DNA of 64,000 nt from Qipengyuania_B sp965214525 (GCA_965214525.1 OZ243959.1:496001-560000); one strand, 5' to 3'; counted from the stretch's first letter, positions 45,447 through 55,083 are shown. Translations and numbers: made by a program. Notes: a model not told the origin generated them from the letters alone.

Positions 45447-46312
45447 TGATGGCTGATGAACAGAATAACGATGCGCCTGCCAGCCAGGAGCCGGCGAACA
45501 CCGAGGCAAAGCCGGTAGAAATCGCGCGTCCTGCATCGGCGCAGACCGAGCATGCGACGACCCCGCAACCAGTCGTGGATAACGCGGGATCGACGCCGAC
45601 CCCGACAGTTGCCTCGACAGAGGCAGCGGATAACCAGTCAGCTGCAGGCGGCGATCCTTCGCAACCGCGGGAACGGCAAAATCGTGGGCGGGGCGGGCGC
45701 GACGGCGGGCCCGGCGGCGGCGGCAGGGGCCGCGGGCGTGGACGTGATGGCGGGCGCGGGCGGCGCGAGGAAGAAGATGATGGGATCATCGAAAAGCTCG
45801 TGCACATCAACCGCGTTTCCAAGACGGTAAAAGGCGGCAAGCGCTTCGGGTTTGCGGCGCTCGTGGTGGTGGGCGATGGTTCGGGCCGGGTCGGGTTTGG
45901 CCACGGCAAGGCGCGCGAAGTGCCCGAGGCTATCACGAAGGCCACCGCCGCTGCGCGCAAGAAGATGGTGCGGGTTCCCTTGAAAGACGGACGCACGCTG
46001 CACCACGATGGCAATGGCCGGTTCGGTGCCGGCAAGGTCACGGTGCGCACGGCACCTGCCGGGACCGGGATCATCGCTGGCGGACCGATGCGCGCCGTGT
46101 TCGAGAGCCTGGGCGTCTCGGACGTGGTGACCAAGTCCATCGGCACCTCCAATCCATACAACATGATCCGCGCAACCTTCGACGCGCTGACCGACCAGAC
46201 CTCGCCCAAGTCCGTGGCGCAGCGCCGTGGCAAGAAAGTGGTTGATCTGCTGGGCCGGGGCGGGGCGAGCACGGTGGAGGCAGAGGCGGAAGCCGCTGCG
46301 GTGACGGAGTAA
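45446..46312 (+). CDS. rpsE: 30S ribosomal protein S5 with long RG-rich N-terminal extension
   Basis: 288 residues from ATG at 45446 (overlapping the rplR TGA); 45449 is also possible. The normal S5 core starts at about residue 113 (IIEKLVHINRVSKTVKGGKR, GFGHGKAREVPEAI, RTAPAGTGIIAGGPMRAV, KSIGTSNPYNMIRAT). Before it are about 112 extra residues: an acidic Ala/Thr/Gln/Pro-rich segment, then an Arg-Gly-rich stretch (about 79-108, RGRGGRDGGPGGGG and RGRGRGRDGG). E. coli S5 has 166 residues in total. Confidence 0.97.
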   Translation: MMADEQNNDAPASQEPANTEAKPVEIARPASAQTEHATTPQPVVDNAGSTPTPTVASTEAADNQSAAGGDPSQPRERQNRGRGGRDGGPGGGGRGRGRGRDGGRGRREEEDDGIIEKLVHINRVSKTVKGGKRFGFAALVVVGDGSGRVGFGHGKAREVPEAITKATAAARKKMVRVPLKDGRTLHHDGNGRFGAGKVTVRTAPAGTGIIAGGPMRAVFESLGVSDVVTKSIGTSNPYNMIRATFDALTDQTSPKSVAQRRGKKVVDLLGRGGASTVEAEAEAAAVTE

Positions 46313-46316
46313 GACG

Positions 46317-46502
46317 ATGGCACAAGGGAAAACCATCAGATTGCGGCAGATCGGGTCAGCCATTCGGCGTCCCAAGGATCAGCGCAAGATCCTGACCGGA
46401 CTGGGTCTTGGAAAGATGCATCGGGAGGTGGAGTTGCAAGACACCCCCGAAGTGCGCGGGGCGGTTGCCAAGCTTGTCCATATGGTCGAAGTGATCGATT
46501 GA
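46317..46502 (+). CDS. rpmD: 50S ribosomal protein L30
   Basis: 61 residues. IRLRQIGSAIRRPKDQRKIL, GLGLGKMHREVELQDTPEVRG and KLVHMVEVI are diagnostic. It starts four bases after rpsE. Confidence 0.98.
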   Translation: MAQGKTIRLRQIGSAIRRPKDQRKILTGLGLGKMHREVELQDTPEVRGAVAKLVHMVEVID

Positions 46503-46603
46503 CACGGTGTCGGGTGCCGCGAAGCGAGCGGTAGCCCGAACGCCGGCAAAGCGCGTAGTCCTTCTCCAACCGGAAGGCAGGAACAGCGAAAGCGAGTGCA
46601 GCA

Positions 46604-47110
46604 ATGACGATGAAACTCAATAATATTCACGACAATGACGGCGCGCGGAAGGATCGGATGCGTGTTGGCCGCGGGATAGGCTCGGGCAAGGGCAAGACGG
46701 CCGGTCGCGGGCAAAAGGGTGCCAAGGCGCGCTCGGGTGTTGCGATCGATGGCTTCGAAGGCGGCCAGATGCCGCTGCACATGCGCGTGCCCAAGCGCGG
46801 CTTCAACAACCCGTTCGGCAAGGATTATGCCGAGGTCAATATCGGCATGGTGCAAAAGTTCATCGATGCCGGGAAGATCGACGCGGGCAAGCCGCTGGAT
46901 CATGCAGCCCTGCGTGAGGCAGGCTTGGCGCGCGGCGGAAAAGATGGCGTTCGGTTGCTTGGCAAGGGCGCGCTAAGCGCCACGGTTGCGTTCAAGGTCG
47001 CGGGCGCCAGCAAAGGCGCGGTGGCTGCCGTGGAACAGGCGGGCGGATCGGTCGAGATCACCGCACCGCGCGAGGCTTCGCAAAAGACGAACGAAGCCAC
47101 CGCCGGGTGA
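46604..47110 (+). CDS. rplO: 50S ribosomal protein L15
   Basis: 168 residues from ATG at 46604; the in-frame ATG at 46610 (MKLNNIHDN) is equally plausible. RVGRGIGSGKGKTAGRGQKG, FEGGQMPLHMRVPKRGFNN and VRLLGKGALSA are diagnostic. A gap of 101 bases separates it from rpmD. Confidence 0.97.
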   Translation: MTMKLNNIHDNDGARKDRMRVGRGIGSGKGKTAGRGQKGAKARSGVAIDGFEGGQMPLHMRVPKRGFNNPFGKDYAEVNIGMVQKFIDAGKIDAGKPLDHAALREAGLARGGKDGVRLLGKGALSATVAFKVAGASKGAVAAVEQAGGSVEITAPREASQKTNEATAG

Positions 47111-47210
47111 CCGGGAAGGAACGCCGGGGTTCGACAAGCGTGCTCCGACTTCCTATGTAAACCTTCCATGCCGGGAGGGACCGGCGCAGGATCAGGACTG
47201 ACACATTCCC

Positions 47211-48575
47211 ATGGCATCACGCGCCGACAATTTTGCGAGCAATATTAGCCTCGCCAACTTCTCCAAAGCGACCGAATTGCGGCAGCGCATCTGGTTCACC
47301 ATCGGCGCGCTGGTGGTGTTCCGGTTTTTGAGCTTCGTACCGTTGCCTGGGGTCAATCCGCTGATACTCGGGCAATTGTATGACAACGCTCGTGGGGGCA
47401 TTCTCGACCTGTTCAACACTTTTTCGGGTGGCAGCCTGGAGCGTATGAGCCTGATCGCGCTTGGCGTGATGCCCTATATTACCGCCTCGATCGTCGTGCA
47501 GCTTGCCGGATCGCTGCATCCGACCTTGGCGGCGATGAAGAAAGAGGGGGCGAGCGGGCGGCAAAAGCTGAACCAGTATACCCGTTACGGCACGGTGTTT
47601 CTATGTGCCATTCAGGGGTGGTTTCTCGCATCGGGCCTCGAAAGTTTCGCGGCGCAAAACGGCCTTGCCGCAGTGGTCAATCCAGGGCCGATGTTCCGCG
47701 TAGGGGCCGTCATCAGTCTGGTCGGCGGAACGATGTTCCTGCTTTGGCTGGGCGAGCAGATTACAAGCCGCGGGATCGGTAATGGCGTGTCGCTGATCAT
47801 CATGGCCGGTATCGTCGCGCAGTTTCCCAGTTTCGTCGGAAATTTCTTCGAAGGCGGACGCACAGGCTCGATCTCGCCCGGCCTGATCGTCGGGTTCTCG
47901 CTGATGATCGTAGCGCTCATCCTGTTGATCTGCTTCATGGAGCGCGCGCAGCGGCAATTGCTCATCCAGTACCCCAAGCGCGCTACGCAGCGCGGCATGA
48001 TGCAGGCGGATCGCTCGCATCTGCCGCTTAAGCTCAATACCGCTGGTGTCATTCCCCCGATCTTCGCAAGCTCGCTGCTGTTGTTGCCGCTGACGATCAG
48101 CCAGTTCGCGGGTAATTCGGTCCGGCCGGGATCCACCAGCGGCGAGATCATCCAGTCGTTGAACTTCTATCTGGCGCCTGGGCAGCCGTTATATCTGTTG
48201 CTGTATGCGATCGGCATCATCTTCTTCTGCTTTTTCTACACCGCCGTGGTCTTCAACCCCGAAGACACGGCGGAGAACCTCAAGAAGAATGGCGGCTTCA
48301 TACCCGGCATCCGGCCGGGCAAGCGGACGGAAGAGTACCTCGACTATGTGCTTACGCGTATCACGGTCGTGGGCGCGATCTACCTGACCCTCGTCTGCGT
48401 ATTGCCAGAATATGTTATCCGCCAGACCGGCATTCCTCTGTTCCTGGGTGGAACGAGCTTGCTGATCGTGGTGAACGTCACGGTCGATACAATCGCGCAG
48501 ATACAGTCGCATTTGCTTGCGCATCAGTATGGTGACCTTATCAAGAAGGCCAAGTTGAAGGGCCGCCTACGCTAG
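47211..48575 (+). CDS. secY: preprotein translocase subunit SecY
   Basis: 454 residues, ten membrane helices. LRQRIWFTIGALVVFRFLSFVPLPG, GGSLERMSLIALGVMPYITASI, the cytoplasmic loops PKRATQRGM and LKKNGGFIPGIRPGKRTEEYL are SecY signatures. It forms the protein-conducting channel. In the usual place after rplO. Confidence 0.99.
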   Translation: MASRADNFASNISLANFSKATELRQRIWFTIGALVVFRFLSFVPLPGVNPLILGQLYDNARGGILDLFNTFSGGSLERMSLIALGVMPYITASIVVQLAGSLHPTLAAMKKEGASGRQKLNQYTRYGTVFLCAIQGWFLASGLESFAAQNGLAAVVNPGPMFRVGAVISLVGGTMFLLWLGEQITSRGIGNGVSLIIMAGIVAQFPSFVGNFFEGGRTGSISPGLIVGFSLMIVALILLICFMERAQRQLLIQYPKRATQRGMMQADRSHLPLKLNTAGVIPPIFASSLLLLPLTISQFAGNSVRPGSTSGEIIQSLNFYLAPGQPLYLLLYAIGIIFFCFFYTAVVFNPEDTAENLKKNGGFIPGIRPGKRTEEYLDYVLTRITVVGAIYLTLVCVLPEYVIRQTGIPLFLGGTSLLIVVNVTVDTIAQIQSHLLAHQYGDLIKKAKLKGRLR

Positions 48576-48610
48576 GTAAGGTCGCGGCACAGGGGCGAAG
48601 GCAGGGTCGG

Positions 48611-49258
48611 ATGGATATCATACTTTTGGGGCCGCCCGGCGCGGGCAAGGGTACCCAGGCACATAACCTGGTCGAACATCATGGAATGCGGCAACTTTCC
48701 ACTGGGGACATGCTGCGTGCCGCGGTGGCCAAGGACACTCCCGTGGGCAGGGAGGCGAAGGCCGTGATGGATCGGGGCGAGTTCGTGTCCGACGAGATCG
48801 TCTCGGCGCTGATCGATGCCGAGCTTGCGTCGATGGGTCCTTCCGTGGGCGCCATCTTCGATGGCTACCCGCGCACCGAAGCCCAGTCGGAGGCCTTGGA
48901 CGCCATCCTTGCCGCGCATGGCCGGCAACTCGATCACGTCATCGAATTGGAAGTGAACGAAGAGGCATTGATCGATCGGGTCACCGGGCGGTTCGCCTGC
49001 GCCCGTTGCGGCGAAGGCTATCACGACCGGCACAAGCTGCCCGCGCAGCCGGGGGTGTGCGACCATTGCGGTGCGACGCAGTTCAAACGCCGTGCCGACG
49101 ACACCGAGCAGACCGTGCGCACCCGCATGATGGAATACCGCGCAAAAACCGCGCCGATCCTGCCGGTCTACGAGCGGCGAGGTATCGTCAGCCGGGTCGA
49201 TGGCATGGGTTCGATCGAAGAAGTAAGTAGCCAGATCGAGACGCTGCTGCGTCGCTAG
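48611..49258 (+). CDS. adk: adenylate kinase
   Basis: 215 residues, the long form with a zinc-type lid. The P-loop is LLGPPGAGKGTQA (6-18), then RQLSTGDMLRAA and FDGYPRTEAQ. The lid has two CxxC pairs (CARCGEGYHD and CDHCGATQF). It interconverts AMP, ADP and ATP. Downstream of secY as in most bacteria; the AMP-binding and lid residues look intact. Confidence 0.98.
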   Translation: MDIILLGPPGAGKGTQAHNLVEHHGMRQLSTGDMLRAAVAKDTPVGREAKAVMDRGEFVSDEIVSALIDAELASMGPSVGAIFDGYPRTEAQSEALDAILAAHGRQLDHVIELEVNEEALIDRVTGRFACARCGEGYHDRHKLPAQPGVCDHCGATQFKRRADDTEQTVRTRMMEYRAKTAPILPVYERRGIVSRVDGMGSIEEVSSQIETLLRR

Positions 49259-49577
49259 CGACGCCTATCCGCTGGCGTTCAAGGGCGCAGGAACCGCTTC
49301 AAACCTCGCATCCCTGCTTGTCCGAAGTATTTCTTTACCGATCTGTTGAGGCCCGCTTGACGCCACGAGCGAATCGTCTTAAGCGCCTCACCATTCGAAA
49401 GGTTCGGTATGGTCCGGCAGGTTGTGTCACATTGTGCGCGCCGTCCGGACTGTTTGCAGTTCGCGAAGAGCATCGGAACCTGGCGATATACGCGATGAGA
49501 TAGGATCGTGACTGCATTGCTGGAGGTCGACGCCCTCTGCAATTGGAAATCGAAGCCTGTGGAGCATGGAGAAGTAA
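49259..49577. other. intergenic leader between adk and rpsM
   Basis: 319 bases with no convincing gene. An imperfect hairpin TTGCTGGAGG / CCCTCTGCAA lies around 49514-49540 shortly before the rpsM start. This gap probably contains an alpha-operon promoter or leader. No intrinsic terminator is obvious after adk. Confidence 0.4.
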
Positions 49578-49946
49578 GTGGCTCGAATTGCCGGGGTGAA
49601 TATCCCCACGAACAAGCGCGTGATCATCGCGTTGACCTACATTCACGGAATTGGCCGGACGACGGCCGCCGACATTGCCGACAAGCTTGGTATCGATCGC
49701 GCACGGCGGGTGCAGGATCTGACCGATCAGGAAGTGTTGCAGATCCGCGAGACGATCGACAGCGATTACTCGGTCGAAGGCGACTTGCGCCGTGATACGC
49801 AGATGAACATCAAGCGCCTGATGGATTTGCGCTCTTATCGTGGGTTGCGGCATCGATCCGGTCTGCCGGTCCGCGGGCAGCGCACCCATACCAATGCGCG
49901 CACGCGCAAGGGCAAGGCCAAGCCGATCGCCGGCAAGAAGAAGTAG
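49578..49946 (+). CDS. rpsM: 30S ribosomal protein S13
   Basis: 122 residues, with a GTG start at 49578. MARIAGVNIPTNKRVIIALTYIHGIG is the family start (RIAGVNIPTNKRV). YRGLRHRSGLPVRGQRTHTNARTRKGK follows (GLPVRGQRTHTNARTR). AGAAGT precedes the GTG. First gene of the alpha operon. Confidence 0.98.
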   Translation: MARIAGVNIPTNKRVIIALTYIHGIGRTTAADIADKLGIDRARRVQDLTDQEVLQIRETIDSDYSVEGDLRRDTQMNIKRLMDLRSYRGLRHRSGLPVRGQRTHTNARTRKGKAKPIAGKKK

Positions 49947-50010
49947 GCGGACGCCAGACTTCGCCTACCCGCACGGTCACGCTTTTCGCTTAGATAGGAT
50001 ATCATAGACA

Positions 50011-50400
50011 ATGGCACGCGAACCCAGTCGCATTCGGCGGCGCGAGCGCAAGAACATCACGAGTGGTGTCGCGCATGTGAACGCCAGCTTCAACAATACC
50101 ATGATTACCATTACCGATGCGCAGGGTAATGCGATCAGCTGGTCCTCCGCCGGCATGATGGGCTTCAAGGGCAGTCGCAAGTCGACGCCCTATGCGGCGC
50201 AGGTCGCGGCCGACGATGCGGGCAAGAAGGCGGCCGAGCATGGCGTGCGGACCCTGGAGGTCGAGGTGAAGGGCCCGGGATCGGGCCGGGAAAGCGCGTT
50301 GCGCGCGTTGCAGGCGGTTGGCTTTACCATCACCTCAATTCGCGACGTAACGCCGATCCCGCATAATGGCGTGCGCCCGTCCAAACGCCGTCGTGTCTGA
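50011..50400 (+). CDS. rpsK: 30S ribosomal protein S11
   Basis: 129 residues. NITSGVAHVNASFNNTMITI, AGMMGFKGSRKSTPYAAQVA and ITSIRDVTPIPHNGVRPSKRRRV (split: DVTPIPHNGVRPSKRRRV) are diagnostic. In E. coli rpsD follows; here rpoA is next. Confidence 0.99.
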   Translation: MAREPSRIRRRERKNITSGVAHVNASFNNTMITITDAQGNAISWSSAGMMGFKGSRKSTPYAAQVAADDAGKKAAEHGVRTLEVEVKGPGSGRESALRALQAVGFTITSIRDVTPIPHNGVRPSKRRRV

Positions 50401-50508
50401 GCTGGCTGCGAACTGCCGGGCGGCATGATGTGTCGCTGACCCTTTCACGGACCGACGGTTTCATAGTCGATAATCGGTCCTTCCCGTTACCGAATTCAGG
50501 GGAATTTC

Positions 50509-51567
50509 ATGTCCGTCAACACGAAGAATTGGCAGGAACTCAAGAAACCCACCGCGCTGGAACGCAAGCAGGGCAGCGGCGATGCGAAGCGCAAGACGAC
50601 ATTTGTCGCACAGCCCCTGGAACGCGGGTTCGGACTGACGCTGGGTAATGCGCTGCGCAGGACGTTGCTTTCATCGCTCCAAGGCGCCGCGGTCACCTCG
50701 ATCAAGATCGAGAACGTGCTTCACGAATTTTCCTCGCTGGCCGGTGTGCGCGAGGATGTGACGGACATCGTGCTGAACGTGAAGCAGATTGCTTTGAAGA
50801 TGGAAGGCGAGGGCGCCAAGCGCCTGCAATTGTCTGCCACTGGGCCGGGCGAGGTCAAGGCGGGCGATATCGCGGTATCTGGCGACATCGCGGTGATGAA
50901 CAAGGATCTTGTGATTTGCCACCTCGATGAGGGGGCAACCTTGAACATGGAACTGAGCGCCAATATCGGCAAAGGCTATGTCGCGGCCGCGCAGAATCGG
51001 CCGAACGACGCGCCTATCGGGCTGATCCCGGTGGACTCGCTGTATTCGCCGGTCCGGCAAGTCAGCTACAAGGTCGAGAACGCCCGCGTCGGCCAGGAAC
51101 TGGATTACGACAAGCTATCGTTGACGGTGGAAACGGATGGAACCGTTTCGCCCGAAGATGCGGTCGCTTATGCCGCGCGCATCCTGCAGGATCAACTGAG
51201 CCTGTTCGTGCATTTCGAGGAAGGTGTTCCCCAGGCCAGTTCGCCCATGATCGGGCAGCCCGTGCAACCCGATGAAAGCGATGCGAACCAGCTCAACCGC
51301 TATCTGCTCAAGAAGGTTGATGAGCTGGAGCTGTCCGTCCGCTCCGCCAATTGCCTCAAGAACGACAACATCATCTATATCGGCGACCTGGTGCAGAAGA
51401 CCGAGGCCGAGATGCTGCGTACGCCCAATTTCGGTCGCAAGTCCCTGAACGAGATTAAAGAAGTGCTGTCGAGCATGGGTTTGCGTTTGGGCATGGACAT
51501 TCCTGGATGGCCGCCGGAGAACATCGAGGAAATGGCCAAGAAGCTCGAACAGGAACTGCTGGGCTAA
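50509..51567 (+). CDS. rpoA: RNA polymerase alpha subunit
   Basis: 352 residues. The N-terminal dimerisation domain has LERGFGLTLGNALRRTLLSSL (PLERGFGLTLGNALRRTLL) and IGLIPVDSLYSPV. The C-terminal DNA-binding domain has LSVRSANCLKNDNIIYIGDLV, FGRKSLNEIKEVL and LGMDIPGWPP. Normal length. GGGGAA precedes the ATG. Confidence 0.99.
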   Translation: MSVNTKNWQELKKPTALERKQGSGDAKRKTTFVAQPLERGFGLTLGNALRRTLLSSLQGAAVTSIKIENVLHEFSSLAGVREDVTDIVLNVKQIALKMEGEGAKRLQLSATGPGEVKAGDIAVSGDIAVMNKDLVICHLDEGATLNMELSANIGKGYVAAAQNRPNDAPIGLIPVDSLYSPVRQVSYKVENARVGQELDYDKLSLTVETDGTVSPEDAVAYAARILQDQLSLFVHFEEGVPQASSPMIGQPVQPDESDANQLNRYLLKKVDELELSVRSANCLKNDNIIYIGDLVQKTEAEMLRTPNFGRKSLNEIKEVLSSMGLRLGMDIPGWPPENIEEMAKKLEQELLG

Positions 51568-51576
51568 AAGGGTTGG

Positions 51577-51605
51577 GGCGGCGCGCCCATCGGTAAAGCG
51601 CCGCC
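51577..51605 (+). other. hairpin between rpoA and rplQ
   Basis: GGCGGCGC (51577-51584) pairs with GCGCCGCC (51598-51605) around a 13-base loop. Only GGGTTTGAG follows, so it is at best a weak terminator. It could attenuate or process the transcript so that rplQ is set apart from rpoA. Confidence 0.6.
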
Positions 51606-51650
51606 GGGTTTGAGCTACCTAGTACGGGCTCCTGACGAACGGAGAATGAT

Positions 51651-52070
51651 ATGCGCCACGGTATCTCGCAACGCAAGCTGAGCCGCTCTTCCAGCCATCG
51701 CACTGCGCTGTTTCGGAACATGGCAGCCGCCCTCGTCAAGCACGAGCAGATCCTGACGACTCTGCCCAAGGCGAAGGAATTGCGGCCCTATGCGGAAAAG
51801 CTGGTTACGCTGGCCAAACGCGGCGGGCTCTCCAATCGCCGCCTCGCGATGAGCCGCTTGGGCGACGAAACGCAGTTGAAGAAGTTGTTCGATACGCTGG
51901 CACAACGGTATGCGGATCGCGACGGCGGATATACGCGGATCGTGAAAGCCGGTATCCGCAGCGGCGATGCGTCGCAAATGGCGATTATCGAGTTCGTCGA
52001 TCGCGACGTCGCGGCCAAGGGGCACGATAGCGGCCCGGTCCTGGCGGAGGATGAATTCGAAGACGCTTAA
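51651..52070 (+). CDS. rplQ: 50S ribosomal protein L17
   Basis: 139 residues. MRHGISQRKLSRSSSHRTAL, LVKHEQILTTLPKAKELRP and GGYTRIVKAGIRSGDASQMA are diagnostic. A short acidic tail ends the protein. Last gene of the ribosomal cluster. Confidence 0.99.
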   Translation: MRHGISQRKLSRSSSHRTALFRNMAAALVKHEQILTTLPKAKELRPYAEKLVTLAKRGGLSNRRLAMSRLGDETQLKKLFDTLAQRYADRDGGYTRIVKAGIRSGDASQMAIIEFVDRDVAAKGHDSGPVLAEDEFEDA

Positions 52071-52094
52071 GGCCGCGGCCTTGCGGACTAAATA

Positions 52095-52129
52095 GGAACG
52101 GGCCGTGGGGACGATCTGCGGCCCGTTCC
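52095..52129 (+). terminator. intrinsic-type terminator after rplQ
   Basis: GGAACGGGCC (52095-52104) pairs perfectly with GGCCCGTTCC (52120-52129) around a 15-base loop. The following CATTGTGCCTTTCTT is only moderately U-rich. Placed 25 bases after the rplQ stop, it is the natural end of the alpha operon. Confidence 0.75.
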
Positions 52130-52216
52130 CATTGTGCCTTTCTTCCAACCCATTGAATGAGCCTGCGGTTCGGCTAAACCGCCGATGATGATCGAATCCT
52201 CCGGGAAGGGCCTGAT

Positions 52217-54361
52217 ATGACGAACCGTTTCGCTTTATTGATCGGCGTTGCCGCCTGTTTCACCGCCGCGCCGGCGCTTTGCGAGGATATCTTGGCACCC
52301 GATTATCCCGAAACCTACCGCGCGGACACCGCCGAAACGCAATTCGGCGTGGTCGTCGCCGATCCTTACCGTTGGCTTGAGAATGACGTGCGCAGCGATC
52401 GTCAGGTGGCCGACTGGGTGGAGGCGCAGAACGCCGTCACCGATGAGGTGCTGGCACAGCTTCCGCTGCGCGATCAGTTCAAGACGCGCATCACGCAATT
52501 GACCGATTACGAGCGTTTCGGCCTGCCCGAAGAACATGGCGGCCGCTATTTCTATACCCGCAACGACGGCTTGCAGAACCAGTCGGTGTTGTATGTCCGC
52601 GATGGATTGACCGGAACTCCGCGCGTGCTGATCGATCCCAACGAATGGTCGGATGACGATGCCACCGCGCTTGGCGGGTGGAGCGTGACGGACGATGGCA
52701 GCAAGCTGCTTTACGCTATCCAGGATGGAGGCAGCGACTGGCGCACCCTCAAGGTGCTCGACGTGGGGAGCGGCGAGGTGCAGCCCGATACGGTTGAATG
52801 GGTGAAGTTCTCCGGCCTTTCATGGGCGAAGGACGGCTCCGGCTTCTACTATAGCCGCTTTCCGGTAACCGCCGAGGGGGAGACGTTCCAGGCGCTCAAT
52901 ACCGATCAGAAAGTGTATTTTCACAAGTTGGGGACGTTACAGGCCGATGACCGGGTCGTCTTCGCCACCCCCGATCGACCGGAGTTGAACAATGTCGGCA
53001 CAGTGAGCGAAGACGGGCGCTGGCTGGTCGCGACCAGTTCTAGCGGCACCGATGACCGGTACGAAGTATCGCTGGTCGACCTTACCGACACGTCCGCCAC
53101 GCCGCGCGTCATCGTGCCCGGTTTTCGATACAATTACAGCTATATCGGAAATCGCGGGACGGCGTTCTACTTCGTGACGAATGACGGTGCGCCGCGCCAG
53201 AAGGTCGTCACGCTTGATATCGCCGCGACCGGTCTGCCGGACCCTGTGACGCTCGTCCCTCAAAGCGAGGCGACTCTAGAAAGCGCCAGCCTGGTCGGCG
53301 ATCGCCTGGTGCTGAACTATCTTAAGGATGCGACCAGCCAGATCGCGATCCACGATCTTGAGGGCGGCAAGCTGAATGACGTGGCATTGCCGGGGATCGG
53401 GAGTGCGGGCGGGTTCGGCGGTGATCCGGAATCGCGGGAAACGTTTTACTATTTCAGCAGCTTCAACCGTCCGACGACCATCTATCGCTACGATCTGGAC
53501 ACCGGGACGAACGCCGTCTGGGCGCAGCCGGAAGTGGCGATGAACCCCGATGATTATGTCGTGGAACAGCGGTTCTTCGCCTCGAAGGACGGAACGCGGG
53601 TGCCGATGTTCATCGTGCGGCGCAGCGATATCGCCAAGGCGGATCTCGCAGCGCCGACATTGCTGTACGGCTATGGCGGTTTCAACATCTCGTTGACGCC
53701 CGGCTTCTCCCCCTCGCGCATCGCCTGGCTGGATGCTGGCGGCACCTACGCGCTCGCCAATATCCGCGGGGGCGGCGAATACGGGAAGGAATGGCACGAT
53801 GGCGGCCGGCTTGCGAACAAACAGAACGTGTTCGACGATTTCGCCGCGGCCGGCGATTTCCTGAAGGGCAATGGATTCACCACACCTGATGGGCTCGCCA
53901 TCCAGGGCGGCTCCAACGGCGGATTGCTGGTTGGCGCTGTGGTCAACCAGCGGCCGGATCTGATCGACGCCGCCAATGCCGCTGTCGGCGTGATGGACAT
54001 GCTACGCTTCGACCGCTTCACCGCAGGCCGCTATTGGGTAGACGATTACGGCTATCCCGACCGCGAAGAGGATTTCACGGTCTTGCGGGCGTACTCCCCC
54101 TATCATAACATTCCCGATCAGGCGGACTATCCCGCGGTGCTAGTCACCACGGCCGATACGGACGACCGCGTGGTGCCCGGGCACAGCTTCAAATACATTG
54201 CCGCCTTGCAGCATGCGGAGCTTGGCGACAGGCCGCAGATCATCCGCATCGAAACCCGGGCGGGGCATGGCTCGGGCAAGCCTACCGACAAGCAGATCGA
54301 GGAAGCCTCCGACATCCTGGCATTCCTCGGCCATTACACGGGATTGGAGGCATCGGAATAG
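52217..54361 (+). CDS. secreted prolyl oligopeptidase (S9A)
   Basis: 714 residues. The signal peptide is FALLIGVAACFTAAPALC. The beta-propeller domain spans about 80-440 (DPYRWLEND at the start is the family entry block). The catalytic alpha/beta-hydrolase domain follows: Ser566 in GGSNGGLLV, the Asp in TADTDDRVVPGHS, and the His in RAGHGSGKP. It cleaves short proline-containing peptides, probably in the periplasm. GGRYFYTRN and YANIRGGGEYGKEWH-type ALANIRGGGEYGKEWH are typical S9A. It stands alone after the ribosomal cluster. Confidence 0.95.
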   Translation: MTNRFALLIGVAACFTAAPALCEDILAPDYPETYRADTAETQFGVVVADPYRWLENDVRSDRQVADWVEAQNAVTDEVLAQLPLRDQFKTRITQLTDYERFGLPEEHGGRYFYTRNDGLQNQSVLYVRDGLTGTPRVLIDPNEWSDDDATALGGWSVTDDGSKLLYAIQDGGSDWRTLKVLDVGSGEVQPDTVEWVKFSGLSWAKDGSGFYYSRFPVTAEGETFQALNTDQKVYFHKLGTLQADDRVVFATPDRPELNNVGTVSEDGRWLVATSSSGTDDRYEVSLVDLTDTSATPRVIVPGFRYNYSYIGNRGTAFYFVTNDGAPRQKVVTLDIAATGLPDPVTLVPQSEATLESASLVGDRLVLNYLKDATSQIAIHDLEGGKLNDVALPGIGSAGGFGGDPESRETFYYFSSFNRPTTIYRYDLDTGTNAVWAQPEVAMNPDDYVVEQRFFASKDGTRVPMFIVRRSDIAKADLAAPTLLYGYGGFNISLTPGFSPSRIAWLDAGGTYALANIRGGGEYGKEWHDGGRLANKQNVFDDFAAAGDFLKGNGFTTPDGLAIQGGSNGGLLVGAVVNQRPDLIDAANAAVGVMDMLRFDRFTAGRYWVDDYGYPDREEDFTVLRAYSPYHNIPDQADYPAVLVTTADTDDRVVPGHSFKYIAALQHAELGDRPQIIRIETRAGHGSGKPTDKQIEEASDILAFLGHYTGLEASE

Positions 54362-54495
54362 ATCGGTTGTTCACAATCCGTCCGATTTTGATGAACAACA
54401 TCTGTCGGTGCAGTTCAGTCCGTCGCCAAGAGCTCTTTGCTATACCCTACCTGGAAACCGAGCTTGGATTGCCGGTCGGGTAGAGGAGAAGCGAG

Positions 54496-55083
54496 ATGCG
54501 CACGATGACGAAAGGGCTGCTGGGAACGGTTGCGGCAGGGGCTATGGCGATGACCGCGGTAGCGCCGGCAGCAGCGGCGGACGATTACCGCGATCGTAAT
54601 GACGGGATCGATGCCGGCGAGATAATCGCCGGGGCCGTCATTCTTGGCGGCATCGTTGCCGTAGCTTCCGCCATGGGCAAGGATCGGGACCGCGACCGCT
54701 ACGACTATCGCGATCGTTACGACTATCGCGACCGCGACAGCCGTTACCGAGACCGCCGCTATCGCGACCGCTATGCGCGCTACGACAACCCGCGAACGGC
54801 CGTGGAACAATGCGTTCGTGCGGCCGAGCGCGATGTGCGGCGCTATGGCTACCGCTACGCCGACGTGACGGAAATTCGCGATGTGGACCGGACGCGCAAC
54901 GGATACCGGGTTGAGGGACGGATCGTCGTGGACGACGCGCGGCGTGGGTATCGCGGTGCACGTTACGATCGTTACGACCGTTCCTATCGCGGGCGGGATG
55001 GTGATCGCGGCAAGTTCTCGTGCCGGGTCGATCGCGGACGGGTCGTCGATCTCGATTATTCCGGTATTCGTGGGCTGCGATGA
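54496..55083 (+). CDS. secreted Asp/Arg/Tyr-rich protein, paralogue 1
   Basis: 195 residues. The signal peptide is about 1-28 (LGTVAAGAMAMTAVAPAAAA). A short hydrophobic glycine-rich segment follows (DAGEIIAGAVILGGIVAVAS, about 39-58), then RDRDRYDYRDRYDYRD repeats. The C-terminal part has one cysteine in AVEQCVRAAERDVRR and one in KFSCRVDRGRVVDLDY. The cysteine pair suggests a disulfide in the periplasm. It shares this plan with the next gene. Function unknown; AGAGGAGAAG precedes the start. Confidence 0.8.
   Translation: MRTMTKGLLGTVAAGAMAMTAVAPAAAADDYRDRNDGIDAGEIIAGAVILGGIVAVASAMGKDRDRDRYDYRDRYDYRDRDSRYRDRRYRDRYARYDNPRTAVEQCVRAAERDVRRYGYRYADVTEIRDVDRTRNGYRVEGRIVVDDARRGYRGARYDRYDRSYRGRDGDRGKFSCRVDRGRVVDLDYSGIRGLR

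Noticed and set aside
49318..49503. 61-codon plus-strand frame in the adk-rpsM gap
   Set aside because: No ribosome binding site, odd composition, and it covers the probable leader of rpsM.
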